From assembly GCA_030848925.1 (NCBI GenBank), contig JANFFA010000003.1, positions 434,001 to 498,000 on the forward strand: a DNA stretch of 64,000 bases, given 5' to 3'. The position numbers and the translations under genes are program-made. The DNA comes from Rhodalgimonas zhirmunskyi. Its GTDB lineage: Bacteria > Pseudomonadota > Alphaproteobacteria > Rhodobacterales > Rhodobacteraceae. Positions 49,746 to 57,912 of this stretch are shown piece by piece (the first letter of the stretch is position 1; each line of letters starts with the position of its first letter). The notes beneath the pieces were generated by a model, which made no database searches, was not told where the DNA came from, and was given only the letters and a program-made list of their open reading frames with translations.

Positions 49746-51344
49746 TTACTTGGTCACCGGCCAGTAGCTGACAGCCGTGATCGCGCCGCCAAGGTTCAGG
49801 TTCTTGACGTTGTCGCGCCGCCCGGTCTGTTCGATCTTCTGGAACATGATCGCGAAGGGCGATGTCTTGAGGAACTCGCGCTGCATGTCCTCATACATCT
49901 TCTTGCGCGTATCGCGGTCGCCCTCGATCACGGCCGCATCAACCTGCGCGGTCAAATCGCCCGGGTTCCACGCGTTCCGCCATGCCAGAAGGCCGGTCAG
50001 CCCCGCATCGTCAGAGTTGTCGGGGTTATAGGCAAAGGTGCCCGCGTTGGTCTGCGGATCGGGATAATCCGGACCCCATGCGCCGATATACATATCCAGT
50101 TCACGCGCGCGATACTTCGACAGCGTCTGCTTGCCGGTGCCCACCACGAGGTTCAGCTTGATCCCCGCCTGCGCTAGCGTGTTCTGGATGCTCTGACCGA
50201 TCTCGATCCGCTCTTGCGCATCGCGCACACCCGCCGTGATCTCAAGGTTCTCGACCCCGGCCTTGGCCAGCAATTCCTTGGCCTTCTCCACGTTCAGCGA
50301 ATAAGGCGCATCGTCGATCGCCCCAAGATAGGTCCGAGGCAGGAAGTTCTGGTGAATCGCATATTGCCCATTGAGGAAGCTGTTCTGCATCCCTTCGTAA
50401 TCGATCAGGTACTTGATCGCTTCCTTCACCTCGGGCTTGGACAGCTCGGGGTGCTTCTGGTTGAGCGAGATATACATGATCCGGCCACGCAATTCGCTGT
50501 CGATGGCAATGCCATCCTTGCCGGTGATGCCCTTCACGTCCTCGGGGTTCAGGTTGCGCGCCACATCGATATCGCCGCGCTCAAGCAGCAGGCGCTGGCT
50601 GGCGCTTTCCTGCACGTGACGCACGATCACCCGCTCCATCGCCGGCTTGCCAAGATAGAAATCCGGGTTTGCCTGCAACGACACGCTTTCATTGGGCTTC
50701 CAGCTGATCAGCTTGTAGGCACCCGACCCTGCGGTGTTGGTCTTCAGCCACGCATTGCCCATGTCGCCATCGACTTCATGCTCCATCACCGTCTTCATGT
50801 CGACGATACCGCCAATGGTCGAGGTCAGGCAGTTCAACACGAACGAGGTCGCGTATTTCTGGTCCGTCGTGATCACCAGCGTCATGTCGTCGGTGGCCTT
50901 GATCGTCTCTTCCACATTGTCCTTGGAAAAGCCAAATTGCGTCAGGATGAAGCTCGGCGTCTTTTCAAGGATCACGGCCCGGCGCAGGCTGTATTCCGCA
51001 TCCTTCGCCGTCACCGGGTTGCCCGAGTGGAACTTCACGCCTGCGCGCATCTTGAAGGTGATGGTCTTGCCGTCTTCGCTCACGGTCCAGCTTTCGGCCA
51101 GATCCGGGCCATACCCGGCATCAAGATCCATCGGGTCGAAGTTCACCAGCTTGCCGTAAACATTGCGGCTCACGTCCGAACCGGCGAATTCAAAGCTTTC
51201 CGCCGGGTCCAGCGTGGTGATGTCGTCGATCCGGTTGGCAATGACCAGCATGTTGGGCGGCGTCGCCGCTTGCGCCAAGGTCATCGGCAACGTGCTCAGG
51301 GCCGCGGCCATGGCCGTCCCTGCAAGGAATTCTCTTCTTTTCAT
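49746..51344 (-). CDS. ABC transporter substrate-binding protein (SBP family 5)
   Basis: 532 residues from ATG 51344 (AAGGAGAG upstream). A signal peptide MKRREFLAGTAMAAAL... ending AQA has an R-R-x-F-L motif, so Tat export is possible. The mature protein has family-5 features: TLDPAESFEFAGSDVSRNVYGKLV, LAESWTVSEDGKTITFKMRAGVKFHSGNPVTAKDAEYSL and YIGAWGPDYPDPQTNAGTFAYN. It captures the ligand, probably a peptide, opine or other amide, in the periplasm for the DppBC-like channel. Confidence 0.93.
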   Translation of the reverse strand: MKRREFLAGTAMAAALSTLPMTLAQAATPPNMLVIANRIDDITTLDPAESFEFAGSDVSRNVYGKLVNFDPMDLDAGYGPDLAESWTVSEDGKTITFKMRAGVKFHSGNPVTAKDAEYSLRRAVILEKTPSFILTQFGFSKDNVEETIKATDDMTLVITTDQKYATSFVLNCLTSTIGGIVDMKTVMEHEVDGDMGNAWLKTNTAGSGAYKLISWKPNESVSLQANPDFYLGKPAMERVIVRHVQESASQRLLLERGDIDVARNLNPEDVKGITGKDGIAIDSELRGRIMYISLNQKHPELSKPEVKEAIKYLIDYEGMQNSFLNGQYAIHQNFLPRTYLGAIDDAPYSLNVEKAKELLAKAGVENLEITAGVRDAQERIEIGQSIQNTLAQAGIKLNLVVGTGKQTLSKYRARELDMYIGAWGPDYPDPQTNAGTFAYNPDNSDDAGLTGLLAWRNAWNPGDLTAQVDAAVIEGDRDTRKKMYEDMQREFLKTSPFAIMFQKIEQTGRRDNVKNLNLGGAITAVSYWPVTK

Positions 51345-51408
51345 CGTGTCTCTCCTTCTGTTGGTCAGACGTAAACAGCGGGTCTTGCGGTGGCTCTCTT
51401 CGGCCCCT

Positions 51409-52464
51409 TTACCCACCCCAGGTTAATTCAAGCATCCTCAGCCAGTTCTCGTGGCACAGCTTGCGGATCAACGCATCGCTATAGCCATGCTCGGCCATCG
51501 CCGCGCGCAATGCGGGCAGCCCCGCGATAGTCCCGATCGCTTCCGGCACCACCGCTCCATCAAAATCGCTGCCAAGGCCAACGTGGTCCTCGCCCGCCTT
51601 CTCGATCATGTGATCAAGATGGGCCAGCATCGTCGCAAGCGGCACCTCGGCGCGCATCTGCCCGTCCTCACGCAGGAAGGCGGCAGCGAAGTTCAGCCCC
51701 ACCATACCACGGCTTTCGCCGATTGCTTTTAATTGTTCATCGGTCAGGTTTCGCGCATGTGGGCAAAGCGCATAGGCGTTGGAATGTGTGCAAACCAACG
51801 GCTTGTTGCTCAATTCCGCAACATCCCAAAAACCCTTTTCATTGAGGTGGCTCATGTCCAGCATGATCCCCAATTCGTCGCACCGCTTGACCAGCCGCTT
51901 GCCCACCTCGGTCAGCCCCGGTCCGATGTCCCCGGTCGACGGATAGCGAAACGGCACCCCGTGGCCAAAGATCGTCGGGCGGCTCCACACCGGCCCGAGC
52001 GAGCGCAGACCAGCGGCATAAAGCACATCAAGCGCATAAAGATCGGCGTCGATCCCCTCGGCCCCTTCGATATGCATCACGGCGGCCATCTTTCCCGCCG
52101 CCATCGCGGCCCGTATGTCGGCCACGCTGCGACAGACCTTCAAAGCGCCCTCGGCCTCAAGCTGCATCAGCAGCGCCGCCATGGTCATCACCACGGGCAA
52201 GGCCGCCTCATGGGGAATCGCCTCGGGCAGGGGCAGGTCGTATTCCGGCTGCATCATCGCCTTGTCATTGCCGTCCCACGGCGACGGCACGTAGATCGCG
52301 AAAAACCCGCCGCCAAACCCGCCCGTCGCCGCCTTGGGCAGGTCGATATGCCCCTCACGCCCCTCGTGAAACCCTTTCAGCGCGGGTCGCCCACCCGCGT
52401 GCATCAGCTTGAGCAGCACGTCGTTATGCCCGTCAAAGATCAGCGGTTCGGTCGGATGTGTCAT
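51409..52464 (-). CDS. Membrane dipeptidase (renal dipeptidase family, M19)
   Basis: 351 residues. The M19 zinc site is visible: FDGHNDVLL (His13 and Asp15), HIEGAEGID (Glu), LDMSHLNEKGF (His) and HSNAYALCPHARNLTD (His), with GLGSDFDGA near the end. These enzymes hydrolyse dipeptides, including those with a D-residue in second position. No signal peptide, so it is probably cytoplasmic and processes the compound brought in by the downstream transporter. First gene of the operon; a palindrome lies 70 bases upstream. Confidence 0.92.
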   Translation of the reverse strand: MTHPTEPLIFDGHNDVLLKLMHAGGRPALKGFHEGREGHIDLPKAATGGFGGGFFAIYVPSPWDGNDKAMMQPEYDLPLPEAIPHEAALPVVMTMAALLMQLEAEGALKVCRSVADIRAAMAAGKMAAVMHIEGAEGIDADLYALDVLYAAGLRSLGPVWSRPTIFGHGVPFRYPSTGDIGPGLTEVGKRLVKRCDELGIMLDMSHLNEKGFWDVAELSNKPLVCTHSNAYALCPHARNLTDEQLKAIGESRGMVGLNFAAAFLREDGQMRAEVPLATMLAHLDHMIEKAGEDHVGLGSDFDGAVVPEAIGTIAGLPALRAAMAEHGYSDALIRKLCHENWLRMLELTWGG

Positions 52465-52533
52465 GGCGTTCCCCGGTTATCCCGGCCCGCACAGGGGGCC
52501 GCAATGGGGCGACCCTAGCCCCGAACGCCGGAT

Positions 52534-52551
52534 TTTGACCAGAGGGTCAAA
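52534..52551. promoter_or_regulatory. Palindrome upstream of the dipeptidase operon
   Basis: TTTGACC-AGAG-GGTCAAA, 7-bp perfect arms, in the promoter region of the dipeptidase/ABC operon and beside the terminator of the SLAC1-type gene. A plausible repressor site; the regulator is not in the window. Confidence 0.45.
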
Positions 52552-52553
52552 GC

Positions 52554-52590
52554 CAAAAAAAGAAAACCGGCCCGGAAAATCCCGGCCGGC
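52554..52590 (-). terminator. Terminator of the SLAC1/TehA-type gene
   Basis: A near-perfect 10-bp stem (one mismatch) at 52567-52590 is followed on the minus strand by TTTTCTTTTTTTGG, 39 bases past the gene's stop codon. Confidence 0.78.
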
Positions 52591-52629
52591 TCATATCTTG
52601 GCTCAAATCTTGACCTGTCTCTTGGCCCC

Positions 52630-53610
52630 TCACTCGGGAACGCAGATCTCTCCGGCCAGCGCCGCCTTGATCGTCTGGTAGATCAGCACCACGATGATCA
52701 ACACCAGCGCGCACCACAGGCCAAGGCCGATATACTTGTGCACCATGGATCCCGCCGCCGCCGCGAACTGGAAACTGGCAATCGTCGCCGCCGCGAACGG
52801 AAAGCTCAGCGCCCAGAAACTGATCGCGAAGTTCAGCCGGATAATGCGCGGCAGTTGCACCAAAACGAGGAACACAAAGAAATAGGCCGCATTGATCAAA
52901 ATCTGTGCAAACGCGTCGATCTGCCCCCCATTCAGCTTCATCCACGCCACAAAGGCCACCGCCGGCGGCGCAATCAGGATGACAAGCGAGGGCTGCAACC
53001 GCGCCGGCATCGGGTCGTGAAACACCAACCGGTTGATCACCAACGTCAACAGCACGATCCAGAAGATCAGGCCGACCGACATGAAATACCAGCTGATATC
53101 GGCATAGCCCAATTGCGCGCCCGCAATCGGCACGATCACGTTGCCCACCGCCGGAATGAACCACGCCGGGTTCAAATGCCCGTGCTGGAAACTGCGCGTG
53201 CCGATCCAGTTCGAAATCACCGCAATGGTCAGCACGAATTGCAACGCCGCACCACCGCCCCACAGCCACAGCGCCAGTTGCTTGTCACGCGACAAGGTCG
53301 CCGTCGCCAAAAGCAGCAGCGAAATCGAAATCGCCGGGAAAAAGGCCAGCCGCACCGGATGCTTCCACTCGGCCGCCACCGCCGCAGGATAGCGGATCGC
53401 CTTCAAAAGATAGATCCCGCCCACCAGCAGAAACAGCGCGAAGGTCACGTAATAAATCGCAGTCGATGCGCCCAGATGGGTTTGAAACGCGGCCTCTGCC
53501 CCGTGGGTCGCCAGCGTCAGCCCGGCAAACCCCATGATCATGCCGAAAAGCGGCACCGGGTAATGCTGCAAGCTGCTCCCCTGCGCATGTTGGTCTTGCG
53601 TGGCTGTCAT
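52630..53610 (-). CDS. TDT (SLAC1/TehA-type) transporter
   Basis: 326 residues, about ten hydrophobic helices. The opening YPVPLFGMIMGFAGLTLA and the middle HLNPAWFIPAVGNVIVPIAG are typical of the tellurite-resistance/dicarboxylate transporter family, which includes TehA and plant SLAC1 anion channels. A conserved Phe gate is characteristic, but I cannot place it surely here. Probably passes an anion or C4-dicarboxylate across the inner membrane. Single gene with its own terminator; it lies next to the TRAP transporter genes but across a 134-bp gap. Confidence 0.87.
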   Translation of the reverse strand: MTATQDQHAQGSSLQHYPVPLFGMIMGFAGLTLATHGAEAAFQTHLGASTAIYYVTFALFLLVGGIYLLKAIRYPAAVAAEWKHPVRLAFFPAISISLLLLATATLSRDKQLALWLWGGGAALQFVLTIAVISNWIGTRSFQHGHLNPAWFIPAVGNVIVPIAGAQLGYADISWYFMSVGLIFWIVLLTLVINRLVFHDPMPARLQPSLVILIAPPAVAFVAWMKLNGGQIDAFAQILINAAYFFVFLVLVQLPRIIRLNFAISFWALSFPFAAATIASFQFAAAAGSMVHKYIGLGLWCALVLIIVVLIYQTIKAALAGEICVPE

Positions 53611-53681
53611 GGTTTTCGCCCTTCAATCGCACCAAAGATGAGTCGCGGATACATCTCACCTTTGGAATATAACAACAAGCG

Positions 53682-53716
53682 GCGCGATGCCGCAGCCCGA
53701 CGGACCGCGGCAGCGC
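53682..53716 (-). terminator. Possible terminator of the dctPQM operon
   Basis: GC stem with a 2-nt bulge (53682-53693 with 53707-53716), 29 bases past the dctM stop on the minus strand, followed by CGCTTGTTGTTAT rather than a clean U-tract. Confidence 0.4.
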
Positions 53717-53744
53717 TCTTGTTTTCCCTAAGCCTGCGCGCGGG

Positions 53745-55103
53745 TCAGTGCAACAAGCGCACCATGAACAGCGTGATCGCCGGGAACGCGATAAGTAGGA
53801 TCACCCGGATGATATCCGACGCCACGAAATACATCACCGCGCGATAGGTCGCGACAATCGGCGTGGTCCGGTCCATCGAGTTGATGACAAACAGGTTCAT
53901 CCCAACCGGCGGCGTGATCAGCCCCACCTCGACCACGATCAGCACGATAATCCCGAACCAGATCGCCGTTTCCTCGGTGGTCAGGCCGAAATCAAGCTGG
54001 CTGATGATCGGGAAAAAGATCGGGATCGTCAGCAGGATCATCGAAAGGCTGTCCATGACGCAGCCGAACACAAGGTAAAGCACAAGGATGATCGAAAGCA
54101 CCATCCACGGGCTATAGCCAAGGCTGGTCACGTAAGTGGCCAATTCCTGCGGCACCTGCGTCAGCGCAAGGAACCCGTTATAAAACGCCGCCCCCAGCAC
54201 GATGAAAAAGATCATCCCCGTCGAGCGCCCGGTCGCGATGAAACTCTCGACCAGCGTTTGCAGGTTCAGACCCCGGTTCAGTAACGCGATAAACCCGGTG
54301 CCGAACGCACCCACCGCCGCGCCCTCGGTCGGGGTGAACCAGCCAAGGTAAATCCCACCCACCACCAGCAGGAACACCAGCAGCACGGGCCACACATCGA
54401 CCAGCGCGCGAAACCGCTCGGCATAGGGAATCGGCGGGCGCGTGCCGGCCGCATCGGGGTGAATCCGCACATAGATCGAAATCGTGATCATATAGCCGAT
54501 CGCCGCCAGAATCCCGGGAATGAACGCCGCCAAAAACAGCTTGGCAATGTTCTGCTCGGTCAAAATCGCATAGATCACAAGGATCACCGAGGGCGGAATA
54601 AGAATGCCCAGCGTGCCCCCCGCCGCCAGCGTCGCGGTCGAAAACCCGCCGGAATAGCCATATCGGCGCAACTCGGGCAGCGCGACCTGACTCATCGTTG
54701 CCGCCGTGGCCAGTGACGAGCCGCAGATCGCACCAAATCCCGCACAGGCCCCGACCGACGCCATCGCAACCCCGCCACGCCGATGCCCAAGCCAGCTTTC
54801 CGCCGCCTTGAACAACGCGGTCGACATTCCCCCCAGCGTCGCGAAATGCCCCATCAACAGGAACATCGGCACGATCGACAAGGAATAGCTGGAAAAGGTC
54901 GAATAGGTCTCGGTCTTGAGCTTGGCCAAGGCCATGATCCACGGCCCCCGCTCGAACCACGTGCCGGGATTGAAACTGCCACCATTGACGGCAAACAGGC
55001 CGAACAGCCCGACAAGAAACATGGCAAGCCCGATCGGAATCCGCGCAAAGATCAGCAGCAGAAGAACGGGGAACGAGGTCAACCCGATTTCAAGATTGGT
55101 CAA
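53745..55103 (-). CDS. dctM: TRAP transporter large permease (DctM)
   Basis: 452 residues from a TTG at 55103 that overlaps the dctQ stop (TTGA), with GGAGG 7 bases upstream; an ATG at 55229 would start inside dctQ. About a dozen helices with DctM features: GFGAICGSSLATAATMSQVALPELRRYGYSGGFSTATLAAGGTLGILIPPS (SSxAT and GxLGxLIPPS) and GLITPPVGMNLFVI. It is the sodium-coupled membrane subunit of a tripartite periplasmic transporter for an organic acid. Confidence 0.93.
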   Translation of the reverse strand: MTNLEIGLTSFPVLLLLIFARIPIGLAMFLVGLFGLFAVNGGSFNPGTWFERGPWIMALAKLKTETYSTFSSYSLSIVPMFLLMGHFATLGGMSTALFKAAESWLGHRRGGVAMASVGACAGFGAICGSSLATAATMSQVALPELRRYGYSGGFSTATLAAGGTLGILIPPSVILVIYAILTEQNIAKLFLAAFIPGILAAIGYMITISIYVRIHPDAAGTRPPIPYAERFRALVDVWPVLLVFLLVVGGIYLGWFTPTEGAAVGAFGTGFIALLNRGLNLQTLVESFIATGRSTGMIFFIVLGAAFYNGFLALTQVPQELATYVTSLGYSPWMVLSIILVLYLVFGCVMDSLSMILLTIPIFFPIISQLDFGLTTEETAIWFGIIVLIVVEVGLITPPVGMNLFVINSMDRTTPIVATYRAVMYFVASDIIRVILLIAFPAITLFMVRLLH

Positions 55104-55684
55104 TGCTCTACCTCCGCCCCTTCGGCAATCGTTCGCATGGTCGCGAACTCGATGATCCTGACCACTGCCATGTAGATGCCCACGACAGCCGTCACCGCCG
55201 CGCCGAACAGCGACAACGCATAGGCCCACCAGATCGGGAACTGGATCAGGAAGGTCGTCTCGTTATATTCCATCTTCGACGCCATCCCCTCGTAAAGCCG
55301 CAGCGCGATCAGCGTGAACACCCCCGCGAACAAAAGCCCCACGATCACGGAAATGAACCGGTTCACCCGCGCCCCGAACCGCATCGTCACGATATCGACG
55401 CTGGCGTGGCCCGCGGTGATCGTGCACAGCGGCATGAAGGCAAAGATCGAAAAGGCGATGCCCGCCTCGACCAGTTCATAATCGCCAAGGACAGGCCCGA
55501 AGGTGTTTTGAAGCGTCTTCGCAACGCCCGGAATGGCCCCCTCGATCACGTCCCAATGCAGGAAGGTGTTCATCCCCCGTCCCAGCACCGAAACACAGGT
55601 CAGCACGATCAGCAGGGTCAAAACGATCCCGCCCAGAATCGCCATCCCCCGCGAGATCGACATCATGATGCGATGTATCTGCAC
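55100..55684 (-). CDS. dctQ: TRAP transporter small permease (DctQ)
   Basis: 194 residues from a GTG at 55684 with AGTGGGG upstream; ATG at 55663 (MMSISRGM) is an alternative. Four hydrophobic helices with the DctQ pattern, including the LCTITAGHASVDIVTMRFG segment in the middle. It pairs with DctM in the inner membrane. The next gene starts on its stop codon. It follows dctP after 110 bases containing a strong hairpin, the common arrangement that keeps binding protein in excess. Confidence 0.87.
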   Translation of the reverse strand: MQIHRIMMSISRGMAILGGIVLTLLIVLTCVSVLGRGMNTFLHWDVIEGAIPGVAKTLQNTFGPVLGDYELVEAGIAFSIFAFMPLCTITAGHASVDIVTMRFGARVNRFISVIVGLLFAGVFTLIALRLYEGMASKMEYNETTFLIQFPIWWAYALSLFGAAVTAVVGIYMAVVRIIEFATMRTIAEGAEVEH

Positions 55685-55751
55685 GTTCCCCACTCCCTCT
55701 CGCCGGTTCGTCCGCTGACCGCTTTTGCCTCGGCGTTTCGTTGTCTGCAAA

Positions 55752-55781
55752 CCGGTCGCGGCATATCCCTGCCGCGACCGG
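55752..55781 (-). terminator. Strong hairpin between dctP and dctQ
   Basis: Perfect 12-bp stem (55752-55763 with 55770-55781), 6-nt loop, 13 bases past the dctP stop. It is followed on the minus strand by TTTGC only, so it probably works as a partial terminator or mRNA stabiliser rather than a full stop. Confidence 0.65.
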
Positions 55782-55794
55782 CCATTTCGCTACC

Positions 55795-56829
55795 TTACTT
55801 GGTGGCGTCCTGGATCAGCTTACGCGCCTCGTCGACAAGCGCCTGACCGTCATAGCCCTGATCGGTCATTTCCTTGATCCACTCGGCTTCGATCCCGACC
55901 GAGGCATCTTTCCACGGCTGAACCTGCTCGGGCGTCAGGGTGATGATGTTGTTGCCACGCTCGGCCGCGGCCGCGCGCGACGGTCCGTCCGCCGCCGCCA
56001 TCAGCTTGCCCGCCAACGCCGAGAACTCTTCGCCCGACTGGCTGTCGATCACGTCCTTCAACTCCTGCGGAAGGCTCTCGTACTTGTCCTTGTTCATCGC
56101 GAAAATGAACGCGGTGTTATAGATCGAGCCTTCGCCAAACTCGGTGTGGTTCGACACCAGTTCCGGCACCTTCAGCGCGCCGGTGACTTCCCACGGAATC
56201 ACCGCCCCGTCGACAACGCCCTTGGACAGCGCCTCGGGGATCGCTGGAACCGGCATACCGACCGGCGTCGCGCCCAGTTGGCTGAACAGCTTGTTGGCGA
56301 TCCGCGTCGGCGCGCGCAGTTTCACACCGTTCAGGTCCTCGACCTTGGTGATCGGCTCTTTCGAATGGATCACGCCCGGGCCATGCACCCAAACACCAAG
56401 GACTTTCACGTCCTTGAAATCCTTGTCCATCATGTGGTTCTCGGCAAATTGCCAGAACGCCCGGCTGGTCGCCTCGCCGGTGGTCATCATGAACGGCAGT
56501 TCGAACACCTCCGATTGCGGGAAGCGGCCCGGCGTATAGCCCAGCACGGTCCACGTGATGTCGGCCACACCATCGGTCACCTGACCATAAAGTTCGGGCG
56601 GCTTGCCGCCCAGTTGCATCGACGGGTAGTGATCGATCTTGATCTTCCCGCCCGAGGCTTCCTCGACCCGCTGCGCCCACGGCACCAGTACATCCTTGGG
56701 CACGTTGGCCTGCGCCGGCAGGAACTGGTGCATCTTCAGCGTCACGTCCTGCGCCATCGCCGCGCCCGCGAAGGTCGCGGCCACGGCGGTGCCCGCGACG
56801 AGGCCCATCAATTTGCGTTTGGTAATCAT
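55795..56829 (-). CDS. dctP: TRAP transporter substrate-binding protein (DctP family)
   Basis: 344 residues with a signal peptide (LVAGTAVAATFAGAAMAQD, cleavage after AMA). The mature protein has TRAP binding-protein features: LKMHQFLPAQANVPKDVLVPWAQRVEEASGGKIKIDHYPSMQLGGKP and LNGVKLRAPTRIANKLFSQLGATPVGMPVPAIPEALSKGVVDGA, where the Arg in KLRAPTR is the usual carboxylate-binding arginine. The ligand is thus a small organic acid, probably a mono- or dicarboxylate. First gene of the dctPQM operon. Confidence 0.94.
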   Translation of the reverse strand: MITKRKLMGLVAGTAVAATFAGAAMAQDVTLKMHQFLPAQANVPKDVLVPWAQRVEEASGGKIKIDHYPSMQLGGKPPELYGQVTDGVADITWTVLGYTPGRFPQSEVFELPFMMTTGEATSRAFWQFAENHMMDKDFKDVKVLGVWVHGPGVIHSKEPITKVEDLNGVKLRAPTRIANKLFSQLGATPVGMPVPAIPEALSKGVVDGAVIPWEVTGALKVPELVSNHTEFGEGSIYNTAFIFAMNKDKYESLPQELKDVIDSQSGEEFSALAGKLMAAADGPSRAAAAERGNNIITLTPEQVQPWKDASVGIEAEWIKEMTDQGYDGQALVDEARKLIQDATK

Positions 56830-56937
56830 GTCAATCTTCTCCCTGTTGACAGTCTGGTTCGGGGCCGGCCTCCCTGCCCACCCCGTTCATAAGCCGCCTT
56901 ATCTGGCGGTATTCCTCTGGAGTCCTCTGGCGCGCGC

Positions 56938-57585
56938 TCATGCCGCGAAATCCGGCTGGTTCTCGGGATGCGCCCGCACGAACGCGTCATGCCTCGCGCA
57001 TTCTGCATCCACCGCCAGCACATGTGTCAGATCGCTGATATCCACGCCGAAGCGCCGCGCCGAAAACACCTGCGGCACAAGACAGATATCGGCCAGCCCC
57101 GGCGCGTCACCGTAACAGAACGGCGTTTTCTCACCGCGCCGCGCCAATAGCGCCTCACAGGTCTCAAGCCCGGCGCGCAGCCAATGGGTCAGCCACGCCG
57201 CCTTTTGTTCCTCACCCGCGCCCAGCGTTCCGGTCAGGTAGTTCAGCACCCGCAGGTTCTGCAACGGATGCACTTCGCAGGCGATCACCTGCGCGAATCC
57301 CCTCTCCTTCGCACGCGTCAGCGGATCCCGCCCAAGGATGGCTGGCTCGGGATGGCTCTCCTCCAGCCATTCCAGAATGGCGAGCGATTGGATCAACACC
57401 TCGCCCTCTCCAATCTCAAGCGACGGAACCAAGGCCTGCGGATTAAGCGCCGTGTAAGCAGCCCCCCGCTGCGCCCCGTCCTTCAACGGCACCGGCGCGA
57501 ACTCGTAGTCCAACCCCTTGAGGTTAAAGGCAATCCGACACCGATAGGCCGAGGACGAGCGGAAATAGCCATGAAACCGCATCAT
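56938..57585 (-). CDS. maiA: Maleylacetoacetate isomerase-like GST (zeta class)
   Basis: 215 residues. The zeta-class signature YFRSSSAYRCRIAFNLKGLDYE is near the N-terminus (catalytic serines in SSSAYRCR), followed by NPQALVPSLEIGEGEVLIQSLAILEWLEE and the C-terminal YGDAPGLADICLVPQVFSARRFGVDI. Maleylacetoacetate isomerases use glutathione to isomerise the ring-opened product in tyrosine/homogentisate breakdown. No other homogentisate genes are near, so the role is by family. The start is ATG ATG; either may be used. Confidence 0.88.
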   Translation of the reverse strand: MMRFHGYFRSSSAYRCRIAFNLKGLDYEFAPVPLKDGAQRGAAYTALNPQALVPSLEIGEGEVLIQSLAILEWLEESHPEPAILGRDPLTRAKERGFAQVIACEVHPLQNLRVLNYLTGTLGAGEEQKAAWLTHWLRAGLETCEALLARRGEKTPFCYGDAPGLADICLVPQVFSARRFGVDISDLTHVLAVDAECARHDAFVRAHPENQPDFAA

Positions 57586-57912
57586 TGTGCGGCACCCTCA
57601 AGGCACGGCCCAAAGGCGGGCCCTCTCTTCTGCTGGCTTATCGCTCCCATCAGTCCGGCCCTCCCCTGCCAAGACAACTTTCATCCGCTCACACAGCAGG
57701 ATGATCTCCGCTGCATGTAAACCACCCTTGTAAATCGAGAGACCACACAAGTAGGCTTGGCTCAAGAAAACAATACACAATCGCGGTAAGGTGGCCGCGG
57801 AAAGGATTGTTGCTTAAACCGACCGTTCGGTCAAGTATTAGAGGTCCTCCTTGCAATACATAGCAAAATTTGCATATGTGTGCCAACCTGCAGGATCTTG
57901 GGGAAGAAACTC
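57586..57912. promoter_or_regulatory. Divergent spacer with a TetR-type palindrome before the RND genes
   Basis: No gene is convincing in these 327 bases; a 60-codon minus frame at 57598-57780 has no ribosome site or family likeness. GACCG-TT-CGGTC (57821-57832) is typical of operators for TetR/AcrR repressors of RND pumps. It lies in the 17-bp gap between TTGCTT (57810-57815) and AAGTAT (57833-57838), a possible -35/-10 pair, so bound repressor would block the promoter. The regulator gene is not in the window. Confidence 0.6.

Noticed and set aside
57598-57780. 60-codon minus-strand frame between maiA and the RND genes, possible remnant of a TetR gene
   Set aside because: No helix-turn-helix, no ribosome site and no recognisable family; it is probably chance.
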